Source of the DNA: Actinomycetota bacterium
GTDB lineage: Bacteria; Actinomycetota; Actinomycetes; S36-B12; FW305-bin1
Length of the DNA stretch: 64,000 nucleotides
Reading direction: 5' to 3'
NCBI GenBank assembly: GCA_004297305.1
Contig: SCTR01000010.1
Location: forward strand, 186,001-250,000
The translations under genes and the position numbers were made by a program. The notes beneath the pieces are model-generated. The model saw only the letters and a list, made by a program, of their open reading frames with translations, searched no databases and was not told the origin of the DNA. This document shows positions 9,109-17,940 of the stretch, piece after piece. How positions within the stretch are numbered: position 1 is the stretch's first letter; each line of letters begins with the position of its first letter.

Positions 9109-11820
9109 ATGACCGAGCAGGACGCGCATCCGGCGAACGACGTCGCCGCTGTCGCGTGGCCACCGCTCGGCCCGGGCTCCGACCCGTTGCCCACCTCCGC
9201 AACGAGCCGGCCGCCACATGAGCAGCCTCGAAGCGACCAGCCGCCACATGACCGGCAGCAAGCCGGCGACGTACCGACCAACCGGCCCGAAGGCGAGAGG
9301 CCGCAAGCCGGCCAACCACCAGGCAACGCACCAGCCGGCGAACGACAGCTCAATCCGCCGGAAGCAACGCCCCGTAACACTTCGGATGCGGCGATGGCTC
9401 CGGCACCACCTCCGGCGTCCGCATCGCTTCCGGCATCGGCCAGACCGGACGCCGACCTGGGTCCGGGCACCCTGGTGATCGAGGACGGCGTCATCCCCCG
9501 CCGGTTGCGCCGGCCGCTCGACCTGGTCCGGTTCGGGTTCGCCCTGGCGGCGTTCGCCGGCGTGGTCCTGCTGGCGTACTTCGCCACCAGCACGACCACC
9601 GGTATCGACGCCGATCTGACCAGCGCCTCACGGAACCTGCCGAACATCATCCAGCTGCTGCTCAACCTCGCGGCAATCCTCGGCGTCGTCGGGCTCCCCA
9701 TCGCCGCCGCCATCGACCTGCTGGTACGCCGCCGCGGCCGACAGTTGCTCGACGCGCTGGTCGCGCTCGTGCTCGCCGCCGGGATCGTGCTGGCGGCCAA
9801 CGCCTTGCTGCACCTGTACGACAACCGCCAGCTGATCCTGGCCCTGGCCGGCAGTGTCGCGCCGGACTCGACCCCACTGAGTGCACCGCTGGCCGCGATC
9901 GTCGCTTTCGTCACCGTCGCGCGGCTGATCAGCCGGTCGCGCTGGAACGTGCTGACGGTGCTCGTCGTCGGCTCGCTCGGCGTCGTCGCGCTGTTCCGCG
10001 CCGACATCACCACCGCCGGTATCGCGCTGTCGATCCTGCTCGGCTGGGCGGTCGGGCTGATTGTCCGCTACAGCCTGGGCACGCCGACCACCCGGCCGCG
10101 CGGCATCGAGGTCGCGGAAGCGATGGAGCGCGGCGGTTTCGGCGTCTCGGTCCTACGGGCCCAGGAGACCACCGAGGTCGGGCGGCGCTACATCGCCACC
10201 ACGCGGTCCGGTGAGGCGCTGACCGTCGTCGTCCTCGACCGCGACCTCGAAGGCGCCGGGCTGGTGCGGTCGGCGTGGCGGGCGATCCGGCTGGCAGACG
10301 ACCCCGGCACGGGCGTGTTCAACATGCGCCGCGCCCTGGACCACCACGCCCTGATGTCGTATGCCACCGAAGTCGCCGACGCGCCCATCCCACGGCTGCT
10401 GCTGGCCAGCGAGGTCGGCCCGGACTCGGCCGTACTGGTCCACGAACGGGTGCAGGGCAAGCGTTTCGACGAACTCGGCGACACCCTCACCGACGACGAT
10501 CTCGTCGGGGCGTGGCGGGCCATGGCCACCCTGCACCGGCGACGCGTCGCCCACCGCGCGCTCACCGCCGACCACCTGCTGCGCGGCGTCGACGGCCGGG
10601 TATGGCTGCTGGGCACCGCCAGCGGATCGATCGCGGCCAGCGACGTGGCAGAACGAATCGACATCGCCGAACTGTTGTGCACGCTGGCCCTGCTCACCGA
10701 CCCCGGCCGGGCGCTTCGCACCGGGCAGCAGGTCCTCGGCGTCACGACACTGGCCCGGGCGCTGCCGGCGCTGCAGCCGGTGGCGCTCTCACCATCGACC
10801 CGCCGGGCGGTACGGCGCAACAAGGGGCTGCTGCTCGCGCTTCGCGATGGCCTGCAAGAGATCCGGCCGGACGCGGCGGTCGAGCAGATCAAGCTGGAGC
10901 GGATCCGGCCGCGAACCATCCTGACGATTCTCGCGGGCCTCATCGCCGCTTTCGTGCTGGTATCGCAGCTGGCCCAGGTCGACCTCGTCGCCGTCTTCCG
11001 GTCCGCCCAGTGGGAGTGGGCCGTCGTCGCCGCTATCGCGAGCCTGATCACGTACGTCGGTGCGACACTGTCGCTATCCGGCTTCGTACCCGAGCGGATC
11101 TCGTTGCTGCGCACCATGCTTGCCCAGGTCGCCGGTGACTTCGCCACCCTGGTCGCGCCGCCCACACTCGGCGCGGTCGCCATCAACGTGCGGTTCCTCA
11201 CCAAGGCCGGCCTGCATCCGGCGCTGGCGGGCGCCAGTGTGGGGGTCTCCCAGGTCGCGGCGTTCGGTGTCCACCTGTGCCTGCTGGTCGGATTCGGTAT
11301 CGCGGCCGGGACCCAGACCGACCTCAGCTTCGACCCGCCCCGCTGGGTGGTCATCGGCATCCTGGTACTGGCAGCGCTGGCCCTCGCGGCGACGCCGCTG
11401 CCGCCGGTCCGTCGTCAACTGGCACAACGGGTCGCGCCGCTGCTGCGGGAAGTCGGTCCCCGCATGATCACCATCGCGCAGCGTCCCCTGAAGCTGGTCG
11501 AGGGTTTCGGTGGGATCGTGTTGCTGAACCTGGCGTACATCGCCGTCCTCGTTGCCAGCGTGAAGGCGTTCGGCGGTGATCTGCCGGTGGCGACCGTGGC
11601 CGTGGTGTACCTGGCCGGTGCCACGATCGGTCAGGCCGCGCCGACCCCGGGTGGCGTCGGAGCGGTCGAAGGTGTGATGGCCGGTGCGCTCACCGTCGCA
11701 GGGGTAGACGCCGGCATCGCCTTGTCGGCGGTGCTGCTCTACCGCGTCGTCACCTTCTGGGTGCCCACCGTCCCCGGCTGGTTCGCCTTCAACTGGCTGC
11801 AGAAGCACGACTACCTGTAG
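9109..11820 (+). CDS. Membrane protein: pseudokinase fused to LPG-synthase-type flippase domain
   Basis: About 903 residues. A Pro/Ala-rich tail of ~130 residues is followed by several membrane segments, then a soluble kinase-like region. In that region the HRD-type loop reads HRALTADHLL and the DFG position reads LLGTA, so catalytic residues are missing. The C-terminal ~300 residues form the hydrophobic domain of the MprF/AglD-like family (TPGGVGAVEG motif near the end). Probable role: moving or sensing a lipid-linked compound. Start uncertain: the ATG at 9109 has GACCAT six bases upstream, resembling the leaderless promoters here; an in-frame ATG at 9019 would add 30 low-complexity residues. 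Confidence 0.82.
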   Translation: MTEQDAHPANDVAAVAWPPLGPGSDPLPTSATSRPPHEQPRSDQPPHDRQQAGDVPTNRPEGERPQAGQPPGNAPAGERQLNPPEATPRNTSDAAMAPAPPPASASLPASARPDADLGPGTLVIEDGVIPRRLRRPLDLVRFGFALAAFAGVVLLAYFATSTTTGIDADLTSASRNLPNIIQLLLNLAAILGVVGLPIAAAIDLLVRRRGRQLLDALVALVLAAGIVLAANALLHLYDNRQLILALAGSVAPDSTPLSAPLAAIVAFVTVARLISRSRWNVLTVLVVGSLGVVALFRADITTAGIALSILLGWAVGLIVRYSLGTPTTRPRGIEVAEAMERGGFGVSVLRAQETTEVGRRYIATTRSGEALTVVVLDRDLEGAGLVRSAWRAIRLADDPGTGVFNMRRALDHHALMSYATEVADAPIPRLLLASEVGPDSAVLVHERVQGKRFDELGDTLTDDDLVGAWRAMATLHRRRVAHRALTADHLLRGVDGRVWLLGTASGSIAASDVAERIDIAELLCTLALLTDPGRALRTGQQVLGVTTLARALPALQPVALSPSTRRAVRRNKGLLLALRDGLQEIRPDAAVEQIKLERIRPRTILTILAGLIAAFVLVSQLAQVDLVAVFRSAQWEWAVVAAIASLITYVGATLSLSGFVPERISLLRTMLAQVAGDFATLVAPPTLGAVAINVRFLTKAGLHPALAGASVGVSQVAAFGVHLCLLVGFGIAAGTQTDLSFDPPRWVVIGILVLAALALAATPLPPVRRQLAQRVAPLLREVGPRMITIAQRPLKLVEGFGGIVLLNLAYIAVLVASVKAFGGDLPVATVAVVYLAGATIGQAAPTPGGVGAVEGVMAGALTVAGVDAGIALSAVLLYRVVTFWVPTVPGWFAFNWLQKHDYL

Positions 11821-11855
11821 CCGCGGCCCGCCCAACGAAGGCCGGCCACCCGGAA

Positions 11856-13046
11856 TCAGTAGATCGGCTTGGCCGGCTCGATCTGGTTGACCCACGCCAC
11901 GACCCCGCCACCGACGTGGATCGCGTCGGCGAAGCCGGCGGCCTTGACCAGGGCGAGAACCTCGGCCGAGCGAGACCCGACCTTGCAGTGCAGCACCAGT
12001 CGCTTGCCCTGCGGCAGTTGCTCCAGCGCGGTGCCGGCGAGGAACTCCCCCTTGGGAACCAGCCGCGCGCCGGGGATCGACACGATGTCCCACTCGTTCG
12101 GCTCGCGGACGTCGATCAGGTCGAAGTCGATCTCGCCGCGCTCCCGCGCATCGAGCATGTCCTTGAGCTGGCGGACCGAGATCGTGGAGTCCTTCGCGGC
12201 CTCCGCGGCCTCGTCGGAGATCGCACCGCAGAACGCCTCGTAGTCGATGAGTTCGGTCACCGTGGGGTTCTTGCCGCAGACCGCGCACTCGGGGTCCTTG
12301 CGGACCTTGACGGTGCGGTACGACATCTCAAGGGCGTCGTAGATCATCAGGCGGCCGACCAGGGGCTCGCCGATGCCGGTCAGCAGCTTGATCGCCTCGG
12401 TCACCTGGATGGACCCGACCGAACCGCAGAGCACTCCCAGCACACCGCCCTCAGCGCAGGACGGCACCATGCCCGGCGGCGGGGGCTCCGGGTACAGGCA
12501 CCGGTAGCACGGCCCGTGCTCGGCCCAGAACACCGCGGCCTGGCCGTCGAACCGGTAGATCGACCCCCAGACGTACGGCTTGCCCAGCAGCACGCACGCG
12601 TCGTTGACCAGGTAGCGGGTGGCGAAGTTGTCCGTGCCGTCGACGATGAGGTCGTACTGACTGAAGACGTCCATCACGTTGTCGGAGTCCAGCCGGGTTT
12701 CGTGGATGACGACCTCGGTGTAGGGGTTGATCTGCTTCACCGAGTCGCGCGCGGACTCCGCCTTGCTGCGGCCGATGTCGCTCTGCCCGTGGATGATCTG
12801 CCGCTGCAGGTTCGACTCGTCGACGGTGTCGAACTCGACGATGCCGAGCGTGCCGACACCCGCCGCGGCCAGGTACATCAGGGCCGGACTGCCCAGACCG
12901 CCGGCGCCCACACACAACACCCGGGCGTTCTTCAACCGCTTCTGGCCGGCCATCCCGACGTCGGGAATGATCAGGTGCCGGCTGTATCGGCGTACCTCGT
13001 CGACGGTCAGGTCGGCGGCGGGCTCGACGAGCGGTGGCAGGGCCAC
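11856..13046 (-). CDS. moeZ: Adenylyltransferase/sulfurtransferase MoeZ
   Basis: 396 residues, the length of mycobacterial MoeZ. N-terminal ThiF/MoeB domain (GAGGLGS at 47-53, DGTDNFATRY) adenylates the C-terminus of sulfur-carrier proteins; two CxxC pairs (CYRC, CAVC) should bind zinc. The C-terminal rhodanese domain has its persulfide cysteine at 354 (HCKVGSR). Serves molybdopterin, thiocarboxylate-dependent cysteine and related sulfur-carrier pathways. The GTG at 13046 is set by an AGGAGG ribosome site at 13054-13059; the longer open frame from 13178 is noncoding upstream sequence. Converges on the flippase gene. Confidence 0.95.
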   Translation of the reverse strand: MALPPLVEPAADLTVDEVRRYSRHLIIPDVGMAGQKRLKNARVLCVGAGGLGSPALMYLAAAGVGTLGIVEFDTVDESNLQRQIIHGQSDIGRSKAESARDSVKQINPYTEVVIHETRLDSDNVMDVFSQYDLIVDGTDNFATRYLVNDACVLLGKPYVWGSIYRFDGQAAVFWAEHGPCYRCLYPEPPPPGMVPSCAEGGVLGVLCGSVGSIQVTEAIKLLTGIGEPLVGRLMIYDALEMSYRTVKVRKDPECAVCGKNPTVTELIDYEAFCGAISDEAAEAAKDSTISVRQLKDMLDARERGEIDFDLIDVREPNEWDIVSIPGARLVPKGEFLAGTALEQLPQGKRLVLHCKVGSRSAEVLALVKAAGFADAIHVGGGVVAWVNQIEPAKPIY

Positions 13047-13174
13047 GGATGATCCTCCTGGTCTGGCCGATCTCGTTGCCGAGCCGGTGCGTGCGGGTGC
13101 CTCGTGCGACGACAACGGTGCCGCGCAGGACGCCATTCCCGGCGTCGAGGGTACGGCGGCGGCCCGGATACGGC

Positions 13175-14167
13175 TCACCCGGTCGCCGGCTCGGCGACAA
13201 CCGGCCGTACCGGTACCCGCGCGGTCCGCACGGCGCTGCGCAGGACGGCGGCCAGCCGTTCGTAGTCCGCCGTACGCGCGCTGGAACCGCGATGCACCAG
13301 CCCGATCCGCCGGCCGGGCGCGGGATCGGCGAAACGGGCGGTCGCGAGGGCACCGCGCCGCAGTTCCACGGCCACGGCGGACTCCGGCAGCAGGGTCGTC
13401 CCGAGGTCAGCGGCCACCAGCTGCACGACGGTCGCGAGGCTTGCCGCCCGCGTCGACCCGGCCTCCGGAGAGTGCGCGCCGGCCTGGGCACACACCTCCA
13501 GCGCCTGGTCGCGCAGGCAGTGACCCTCGTCGAGCAACAGCAGCCGGGCCTCGCCCAGCGCCGAGTGCGGCAGGTCGGTCACACCGGCCCACCGGTGACC
13601 TGCGGGCACCACCAGCAGGAAGTCCTCGTCGTACAACGGGACCTCCGCGAGACCCGGTTCGCCCGTCGGCAGCGCCAGGATGCCCACGTCGAGGGTCCCG
13701 GAGCGCAGCGCGGTGAGGATCCGCCCGGTCTGCTCCTCGTGGATCTGCGGTGTGACCGCGGGCAGTTGCCGGCCCAGGGACCGCAGGGCCGCGGGCAGCA
13801 GGTACGGCGCCACTGTCGGGATCACCCCGATGCGCAGTGGCCCGGCGAACAGGCCCCGGTCGGCGTCGGCGGCGATCCGGAACCGGTCGACGGCGTCGAG
13901 CACCGCACGGGCGGGGTCCAGCAGCCGCACGCCGTCGGCGGTGACCAGCACGCGTCGCGTCGTACGCTCGACCAGCTGGATCCCCAGCGAGTGCTCGAGG
14001 GCGGACAACGCCTGCGACAGAGCCGGTTGGGAGACTCCGAGCAGGGCCGCGGCATCGCCGAAGTGACGCAGGTCGGCCACCGCAACGAAGGCGCGCAACT
14101 GCGGCACCGTCGGCGTCGCCACCCCCGGGACCGGGTCCTGGTGAGCCAGCGTGTCAGCCCAGGACAA
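13175..14167 (-). CDS. oxyR: OxyR-type LysR regulator of peroxide response
   Basis: LysR family: N-terminal helix-turn-helix (AVADLRHFGDAAALLGVSQ, then ALSQALSALEHSLG) and a co-factor domain. Two cysteines spaced C-x8-C (GHCLRDQALEVCAQ, around residues 216 and 225) match the redox pair Cys199/Cys208 of OxyR. It is divergent from ahpC-ahpD, its classic target. The start is a TTG at 14167, supported by AGGAGG five bases upstream; a GTG about 15 codons in is the alternative. 330 residues is normal to slightly long. Confidence 0.92.
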   Translation of the reverse strand: MSWADTLAHQDPVPGVATPTVPQLRAFVAVADLRHFGDAAALLGVSQPALSQALSALEHSLGIQLVERTTRRVLVTADGVRLLDPARAVLDAVDRFRIAADADRGLFAGPLRIGVIPTVAPYLLPAALRSLGRQLPAVTPQIHEEQTGRILTALRSGTLDVGILALPTGEPGLAEVPLYDEDFLLVVPAGHRWAGVTDLPHSALGEARLLLLDEGHCLRDQALEVCAQAGAHSPEAGSTRAASLATVVQLVAADLGTTLLPESAVAVELRRGALATARFADPAPGRRIGLVHRGSSARTADYERLAAVLRSAVRTARVPVRPVVAEPATG

Positions 14168-14331
14168 CGTCGCCTCCTGCCCGGGTGGCTCGCTCGACGG
14201 CCACCCTTGATCATCGCCTTGTCTTATCTATCCTGACTGACTTCATGATTACACATATGAGTCGGCGACCGGCATGCTGCTGCTCGACCGTCCGACTGTT
14301 CACTGCCGCGCTCGTACTCTGAGGAGAGACC
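14168..14331. promoter_or_regulatory. oxyR-ahpC divergent control region
   Basis: 164 bases between divergent oxyR and ahpC. The part around 14215-14265 is strikingly AT-rich for this genome, with half-site-like ATC/GAT words (CTTATC at about 14221, GATTAC downstream) separated by roughly two helical turns, as expected for a LysR/OxyR site. AGGAGA lies just before the ahpC GTG. Exact operator and -10 boxes cannot be fixed by eye. Confidence 0.45.
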
Positions 14332-14919
14332 GTGCCCCTACTCACCATCGGCGACGCATTTCCGGAGTTCTCGCTCGAAGCCGTCATCCCCGGCGACCTG
14401 TCGGCCGTCGACGCCAAGAAGCCCGAGGACTACTTCACGACAGTGACGTCGGACGACGCCCCCGGCAAGTGGAAGGTCGTCTTCTTCTGGCCCAAGGACT
14501 TCACGTTCGTCTGCCCCACCGAGATCGCGGCGTTCGGCCGGCTCAACGGCGAGTTCGCCGACCGTGACGCGGTCGTGTACGGCGCCTCGGTCGACACCGC
14601 GTTCGTGCACTTCGCCTGGCGCACCAGCCACGACGACCTGAAGACCCTGCCGTTCCCGATGCTCAGCGACGTCAAGCGCGAGCTGACCAGCGCACTCGGC
14701 GTGCTCAACGCCGACGGCGTCGCCGACCGCGCGACGTTCCTGGTCGACCCCGACGGCATCGTGCAGTTCGTCATGGTCACCGCCGGCTCGGTCGGCCGCA
14801 ACGTCGACGAGGTGCTGCGGGTGCTCGACGCCCTGCAGACCGACGAGTTGTGCGCGTGCAACTGGAAGAAGGGGCAGTCGACCATCGACGCCGGCAGCCT
14901 CATGAAGGCGGGCGTCTGA
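14332..14919 (+). CDS. ahpC: Alkyl hydroperoxide reductase AhpC (2-Cys peroxiredoxin)
   Basis: 195 residues. Reduces hydrogen peroxide, alkyl peroxides and peroxynitrite. Peroxidatic cysteine is Cys61 in FVCPTE; Cys174 and Cys176 (CAC) are the resolving pair, at the same numbers as in M. tuberculosis AhpC, which is recycled by AhpD. The GTG start has an AGGAGA site. Stop is two bases before the ahpD start, so the two form an operon under the neighbouring OxyR. Confidence 0.97.
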   Translation: MPLLTIGDAFPEFSLEAVIPGDLSAVDAKKPEDYFTTVTSDDAPGKWKVVFFWPKDFTFVCPTEIAAFGRLNGEFADRDAVVYGASVDTAFVHFAWRTSHDDLKTLPFPMLSDVKRELTSALGVLNADGVADRATFLVDPDGIVQFVMVTAGSVGRNVDEVLRVLDALQTDELCACNWKKGQSTIDAGSLMKAGV

Positions 14920-14921
14920 CC

Positions 14922-15458
14922 GTGTCGCTGGAGACGCTGCGCGCGGGAATTCCCGACTGGGCCAAGGACACCCGGCTCAACCTCGGCTCGATCGTCGGTA
15001 CGCCGGCGACGCTGTCCGAGCAGCAGCACTGGGGCGCGGTGCTCGCCTCTGCTGCGGCGGTTCGCTCGCCGCGAGTGCTGGTCGAACTGCTGGAGGAGGC
15101 ACGCGGACACCTCTCGGAGGCGGCGGTGACCGCAGCCCTGTCGGCGGCCTCGATCATGGCGATGAACAACGTCTACTACCGGTCGCGACACCTGCTCGAC
15201 GGCCGGTACGACGACCTGCCGGCGCGGTTGCGCATGCAGATCATCGGCTCCCCCGGCGTACCGAAGGTGGACTTCGAGCTGTGGGCGATCTCGGTGTCGG
15301 CCATCAACGGCTGCGGTAGCTGCCTGGAGTCTCACGAGCACGTCGTCCGCGAGGGCGGCCTCTCGCGCGAACAGGTGCACGACGCACTGCGCATCGCCGC
15401 GGTGGTCTCGGCGGCCGCTCAGGCCGTCGACACCGCCGCGGTCCTGCAGGCGGTCTAG
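14922..15458 (+). CDS. ahpD: Alkyl hydroperoxide reductase AhpD
   Basis: 178 residues, all-helical carboxymuconolactone-decarboxylase fold. Reduces AhpC, itself fed by lipoyl domains of 2-oxoacid dehydrogenases. The CGSC thiol pair is Cys131/Cys134 with His138 and Glu119 in the proton-relay positions, one residue offset from the mycobacterial enzyme. GTG start two bases after the ahpC stop. Confidence 0.97.
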   Translation: MSLETLRAGIPDWAKDTRLNLGSIVGTPATLSEQQHWGAVLASAAAVRSPRVLVELLEEARGHLSEAAVTAALSAASIMAMNNVYYRSRHLLDGRYDDLPARLRMQIIGSPGVPKVDFELWAISVSAINGCGSCLESHEHVVREGGLSREQVHDALRIAAVVSAAAQAVDTAAVLQAV

Positions 15459-15539
15459 CGTCCAGCGGCCCGGCGGCCGGCGTCCTGCGGGGCGTCGGCC
15501 GCCCGGCCGTTTCGCGCGTCGGTCATACCGGCGGGCCGG

Positions 15540-16490
15540 TCACGGCGTCGTCGGCCGGCGGCGATCGAGCAGAGTCGTCCAGGCCAGCGCGACCCGGTCG
15601 GGGTGCTCGATCTGGGCGACGTGCCCGGTGTCGGACAGCACGGTGATCCGGACGTCGCGGAAGTGCCGGCTCGCGCGGTGTGCCGCCCGCACATCGACCA
15701 GCTTGTCGGCCCGCCCGTACACCAGCAGGACCGGGCACGTGATGCGTTCGGCCAGCCGCCACGGCCGGTCCCGCCCGGCGTCGAGATACGTCGCGATCAG
15801 CCCGCGCAGCGAGCCCAGCAGCGCGTCGCCGGCGTACGGCAGGTCATCTCGGCGTTCCAGTTCCTCGACGGCCTCGGCGAACCGGCGAGGATTCACCCGG
15901 GTCGGGTCGCCGAAACACAGCTGCAGCGTGGCCCGGGTCCGCGCCGAGGCATCGACCCGGGCGTACCGCCGCAGGGCAGCCTCGCCGACGCCGGGGATGG
16001 ACGCGATCGGCAGGTGGACGTTGGTGCGCTTGGGCCGTAGGTCCGGCAGCGCCGGCGAGACCAGCGTCAGGCTGGCGACCAGATCGGGCCGCCGGGCGGC
16101 GAGCTGGACCGCGACCGCCCCGCCCAGCGAATTGCCGAAGACGTGGACGGCTCGCCGGCCGAAGCGGTGCTCGATGAGGGCGGCCATCCCGCGGGCGTGC
16201 CCGGCCGGGCTGTAGTCGCCGTCACGCGGCGGCGGCGAGGCGCCGAAACCGCTGAGATCCGGTGCGACAGCGGCCAATCGATCCTGCAGCGCCGCCATAA
16301 GGTCCGTCCAGTTCAGCGACGATCCACCCAGTCCGTGGATCATCACCGCCGGCTCCGGCTGGGCCCCGGTCGAGCGCGCCTCGCGCACGAACAGGGTCCG
16401 GTCGGCCAACCGGACGTCTGCTCCCGGCCACGGGGGTGGCAACTCCACGGTGTCGTGCTGCCCACCGCTGATCGCCGGTACGCCGGTCAT
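15540..16490 (-). CDS. Alpha/beta hydrolase
   Basis: 316 residues, alpha/beta-hydrolase fold. Oxyanion region MIHGLGGSSLNW, nucleophile elbow GNSLGG, acid in YGRADKLVD, histidine in DTGHVAQIEHP. No signal peptide, so cytoplasmic. Substrate unknown. Its ATG overlaps the TGA of the upstream gene as ATGA, so it is co-translated with the conserved unknown protein; this neighbourhood is the best clue to role. Confidence 0.9.
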   Translation of the reverse strand: MTGVPAISGGQHDTVELPPPWPGADVRLADRTLFVREARSTGAQPEPAVMIHGLGGSSLNWTDLMAALQDRLAAVAPDLSGFGASPPPRDGDYSPAGHARGMAALIEHRFGRRAVHVFGNSLGGAVAVQLAARRPDLVASLTLVSPALPDLRPKRTNVHLPIASIPGVGEAALRRYARVDASARTRATLQLCFGDPTRVNPRRFAEAVEELERRDDLPYAGDALLGSLRGLIATYLDAGRDRPWRLAERITCPVLLVYGRADKLVDVRAAHRASRHFRDVRITVLSDTGHVAQIEHPDRVALAWTTLLDRRRPTTP

Positions 16491-17728
16491 CCCGCGTCGT
16501 CGCCGGCGTCCGGCGGCGAGGCTGCGGCAGCCGCATCGGCCTCGGCGAGGTACCGGGCCACCTGCCGGTTCGTCGCCGCCAGCACCGCGCGGACGACCGC
16601 TTGCCTGACGTCCTGCCGGACGTCGCCGGCGCCGGTGAGCGGCTGGACGCCCAGTGGCGACGCCAGCACCAGCCGCACGACGGCGACCGGAGCAGACCCG
16701 ACGACGGCGACGTCCACCTGGTCGACGTCGATGCGCACCCGGGGCTGCAGGGCCTGGCTGACGGCGCGGACCGTGGCCTCGGCGGCGGCTCGATTCACCC
16801 CGGCGGCGGTCGCAGGCCCCACCGCCTCGCCCACGAACTCGAGCTCGCCGCGTCGCAGCGTCACCGCGACCGCGACCCCGAGGTCGGCGGCCGCGACCCG
16901 CAACCGCCGAAGCTGCAGCCGATAGTCGGTGGCCGGTTCCTCGTCAGCCACGGCCGGGTGGTCTGCATCGGGCCGGCCCGCAGCGGGCAGCTCTGCGGCG
17001 GGGCGGTCGCCCGCAACAGGTTCCACGGGCAGCTGGTCCGCGGAACCCGCGATCCGCTCCGCAACCGGCTGGTCGGCCGCTGCGGGCACCTCGGGATCCG
17101 ACGGCGCCTGCCGGGGACCGAGCCGGGACGGGTGTCGCGCTGCACCGGCCTGCCAGGGTTCGGCCGGCTGCTCGGGTTCCGCGACCCCAGGCCGGCGAAC
17201 CCGCGCGATCAACGCCGGATCGAGCGCCTCGGCACTCGCCTGCGCCGCAGGCTCCGGTTCCGGCTCGACGTCGTCGTCCCACGGCGACGGCACGACCTGC
17301 AGGTGCGGCACGCCCCACGGCAGGCCCTGCAGGAAGGTGGCCAGCTCGACCGGGGCCGCAGGTTGAGCCGCCGGCGCGACCTCCGGCAGTTCGGTGTCCC
17401 CGACCGGAGTAACCGGCGGAGTGACCGCGGCGGCGGTCTCTCCGCCGGGAACAGCGGGAACACCGGGACCGACCGGAACACCTGGGGCAGGGGGCGCAGC
17501 GGGAGCATCAGGGGCGCCGGGCTCGACCCGACCCGACCCGACGCCGATGCCGAACCGCTCCCGCAGGAGCTGGTCGACGGCCGCCGCAACCGCGTGGTCG
17601 TCGGCGCCCGGCGCCAGCGAAACCCGCAGTGTCCCGGCGCCATCCGAGCCCGACTCGACTTCGGCCGACAGCACGCCGGGCACGTCGGCCAGCGCCCGTT
17701 GTACGGCGAGGCGGTCGACGGCTGTCAT
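16487..17728 (-). CDS. Conserved actinobacterial protein of unknown function
   Basis: 413 residues, two conserved ends joined by a ~230-residue Pro/Ala/Glu linker. The N-terminal ~60 residues (RALADVPGVLSAEVE, AAAVDQLLRERFGIGV) look like a small alpha/beta domain. The C-terminal ~110 residues carry GEAVGPATAAGVNRAAAEAT and a final DVRQAVVRAVLAATNR, a pattern I have seen in uncharacterised proteins. No signal or membrane segment. The ATG at 17728 is chosen because TAGCCT ends seven bases before it; the open frame to 17884 has no support. Coupled to the alpha/beta hydrolase. Confidence 0.72.
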   Translation of the reverse strand: MTAVDRLAVQRALADVPGVLSAEVESGSDGAGTLRVSLAPGADDHAVAAAVDQLLRERFGIGVGSGRVEPGAPDAPAAPPAPGVPVGPGVPAVPGGETAAAVTPPVTPVGDTELPEVAPAAQPAAPVELATFLQGLPWGVPHLQVVPSPWDDDVEPEPEPAAQASAEALDPALIARVRRPGVAEPEQPAEPWQAGAARHPSRLGPRQAPSDPEVPAAADQPVAERIAGSADQLPVEPVAGDRPAAELPAAGRPDADHPAVADEEPATDYRLQLRRLRVAAADLGVAVAVTLRRGELEFVGEAVGPATAAGVNRAAAEATVRAVSQALQPRVRIDVDQVDVAVVGSAPVAVVRLVLASPLGVQPLTGAGDVRQDVRQAVVRAVLAATNRQVARYLAEADAAAAASPPDAGDDAG

Positions 17729-17735
17729 GTCCGCG

Positions 17736-17741
17736 AGGCTA
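17736..17741 (-). promoter_or_regulatory. -10 box (TAGCCT), leaderless
   Basis: TAGCCT on the minus strand ends seven bases before the ATG at 17728, so transcription would begin at or next to the start codon. Confidence 0.5.
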
Positions 17742-17926
17742 GCCGCGCCGGGGCCGCCGGGGCGCGGGCTACGGCCCGTCCGGGCTACGCCGTACGGCGC
17801 CGTACGGCGCGCGCACCGGTCCGCACACGACAGCGGCGTACCGGATCCGCCCGGTCCCGTCACGCCGTCCACCCGGCAACTCACGCCGGTCCGACTCCGG
17901 GGATCGTCGCGCCGGTTACCGGCGAG

Positions 17927-17932
17927 TAGACT
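17927..17932 (+). promoter_or_regulatory. -10 box (TAGACT) of the TetR gene
   Basis: TAGACT ends eight bases before the ATG at 17941. The rest of the 17742-17926 gap holds repeated GCCGTACGGC palindromes around 17790-17812 and no gene. Confidence 0.45.
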
Positions 17933-17940
17933 CCCGCGCC

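Noticed and set aside
14210-14270. A precise OxyR tetranucleotide box in the oxyR-ahpC gap
   Set aside because: Half-site-like words exist but spacing does not match the enteric ATAG-N7-CTAT pattern, so only a general control region is annotated.
15459-15539. Short frames and small GC stems between ahpD and the hydrolase
   Set aside because: Arms are five bases or less and the frames have no ribosome site or recognisable text.
17785-17815. Repeated GCCGTACGGC palindromes as an operator array
   Set aside because: The same CGTACGG words occur throughout coding and noncoding sequence (for example near 3380, 7250, 31310 and 33070), so they look like general word bias.
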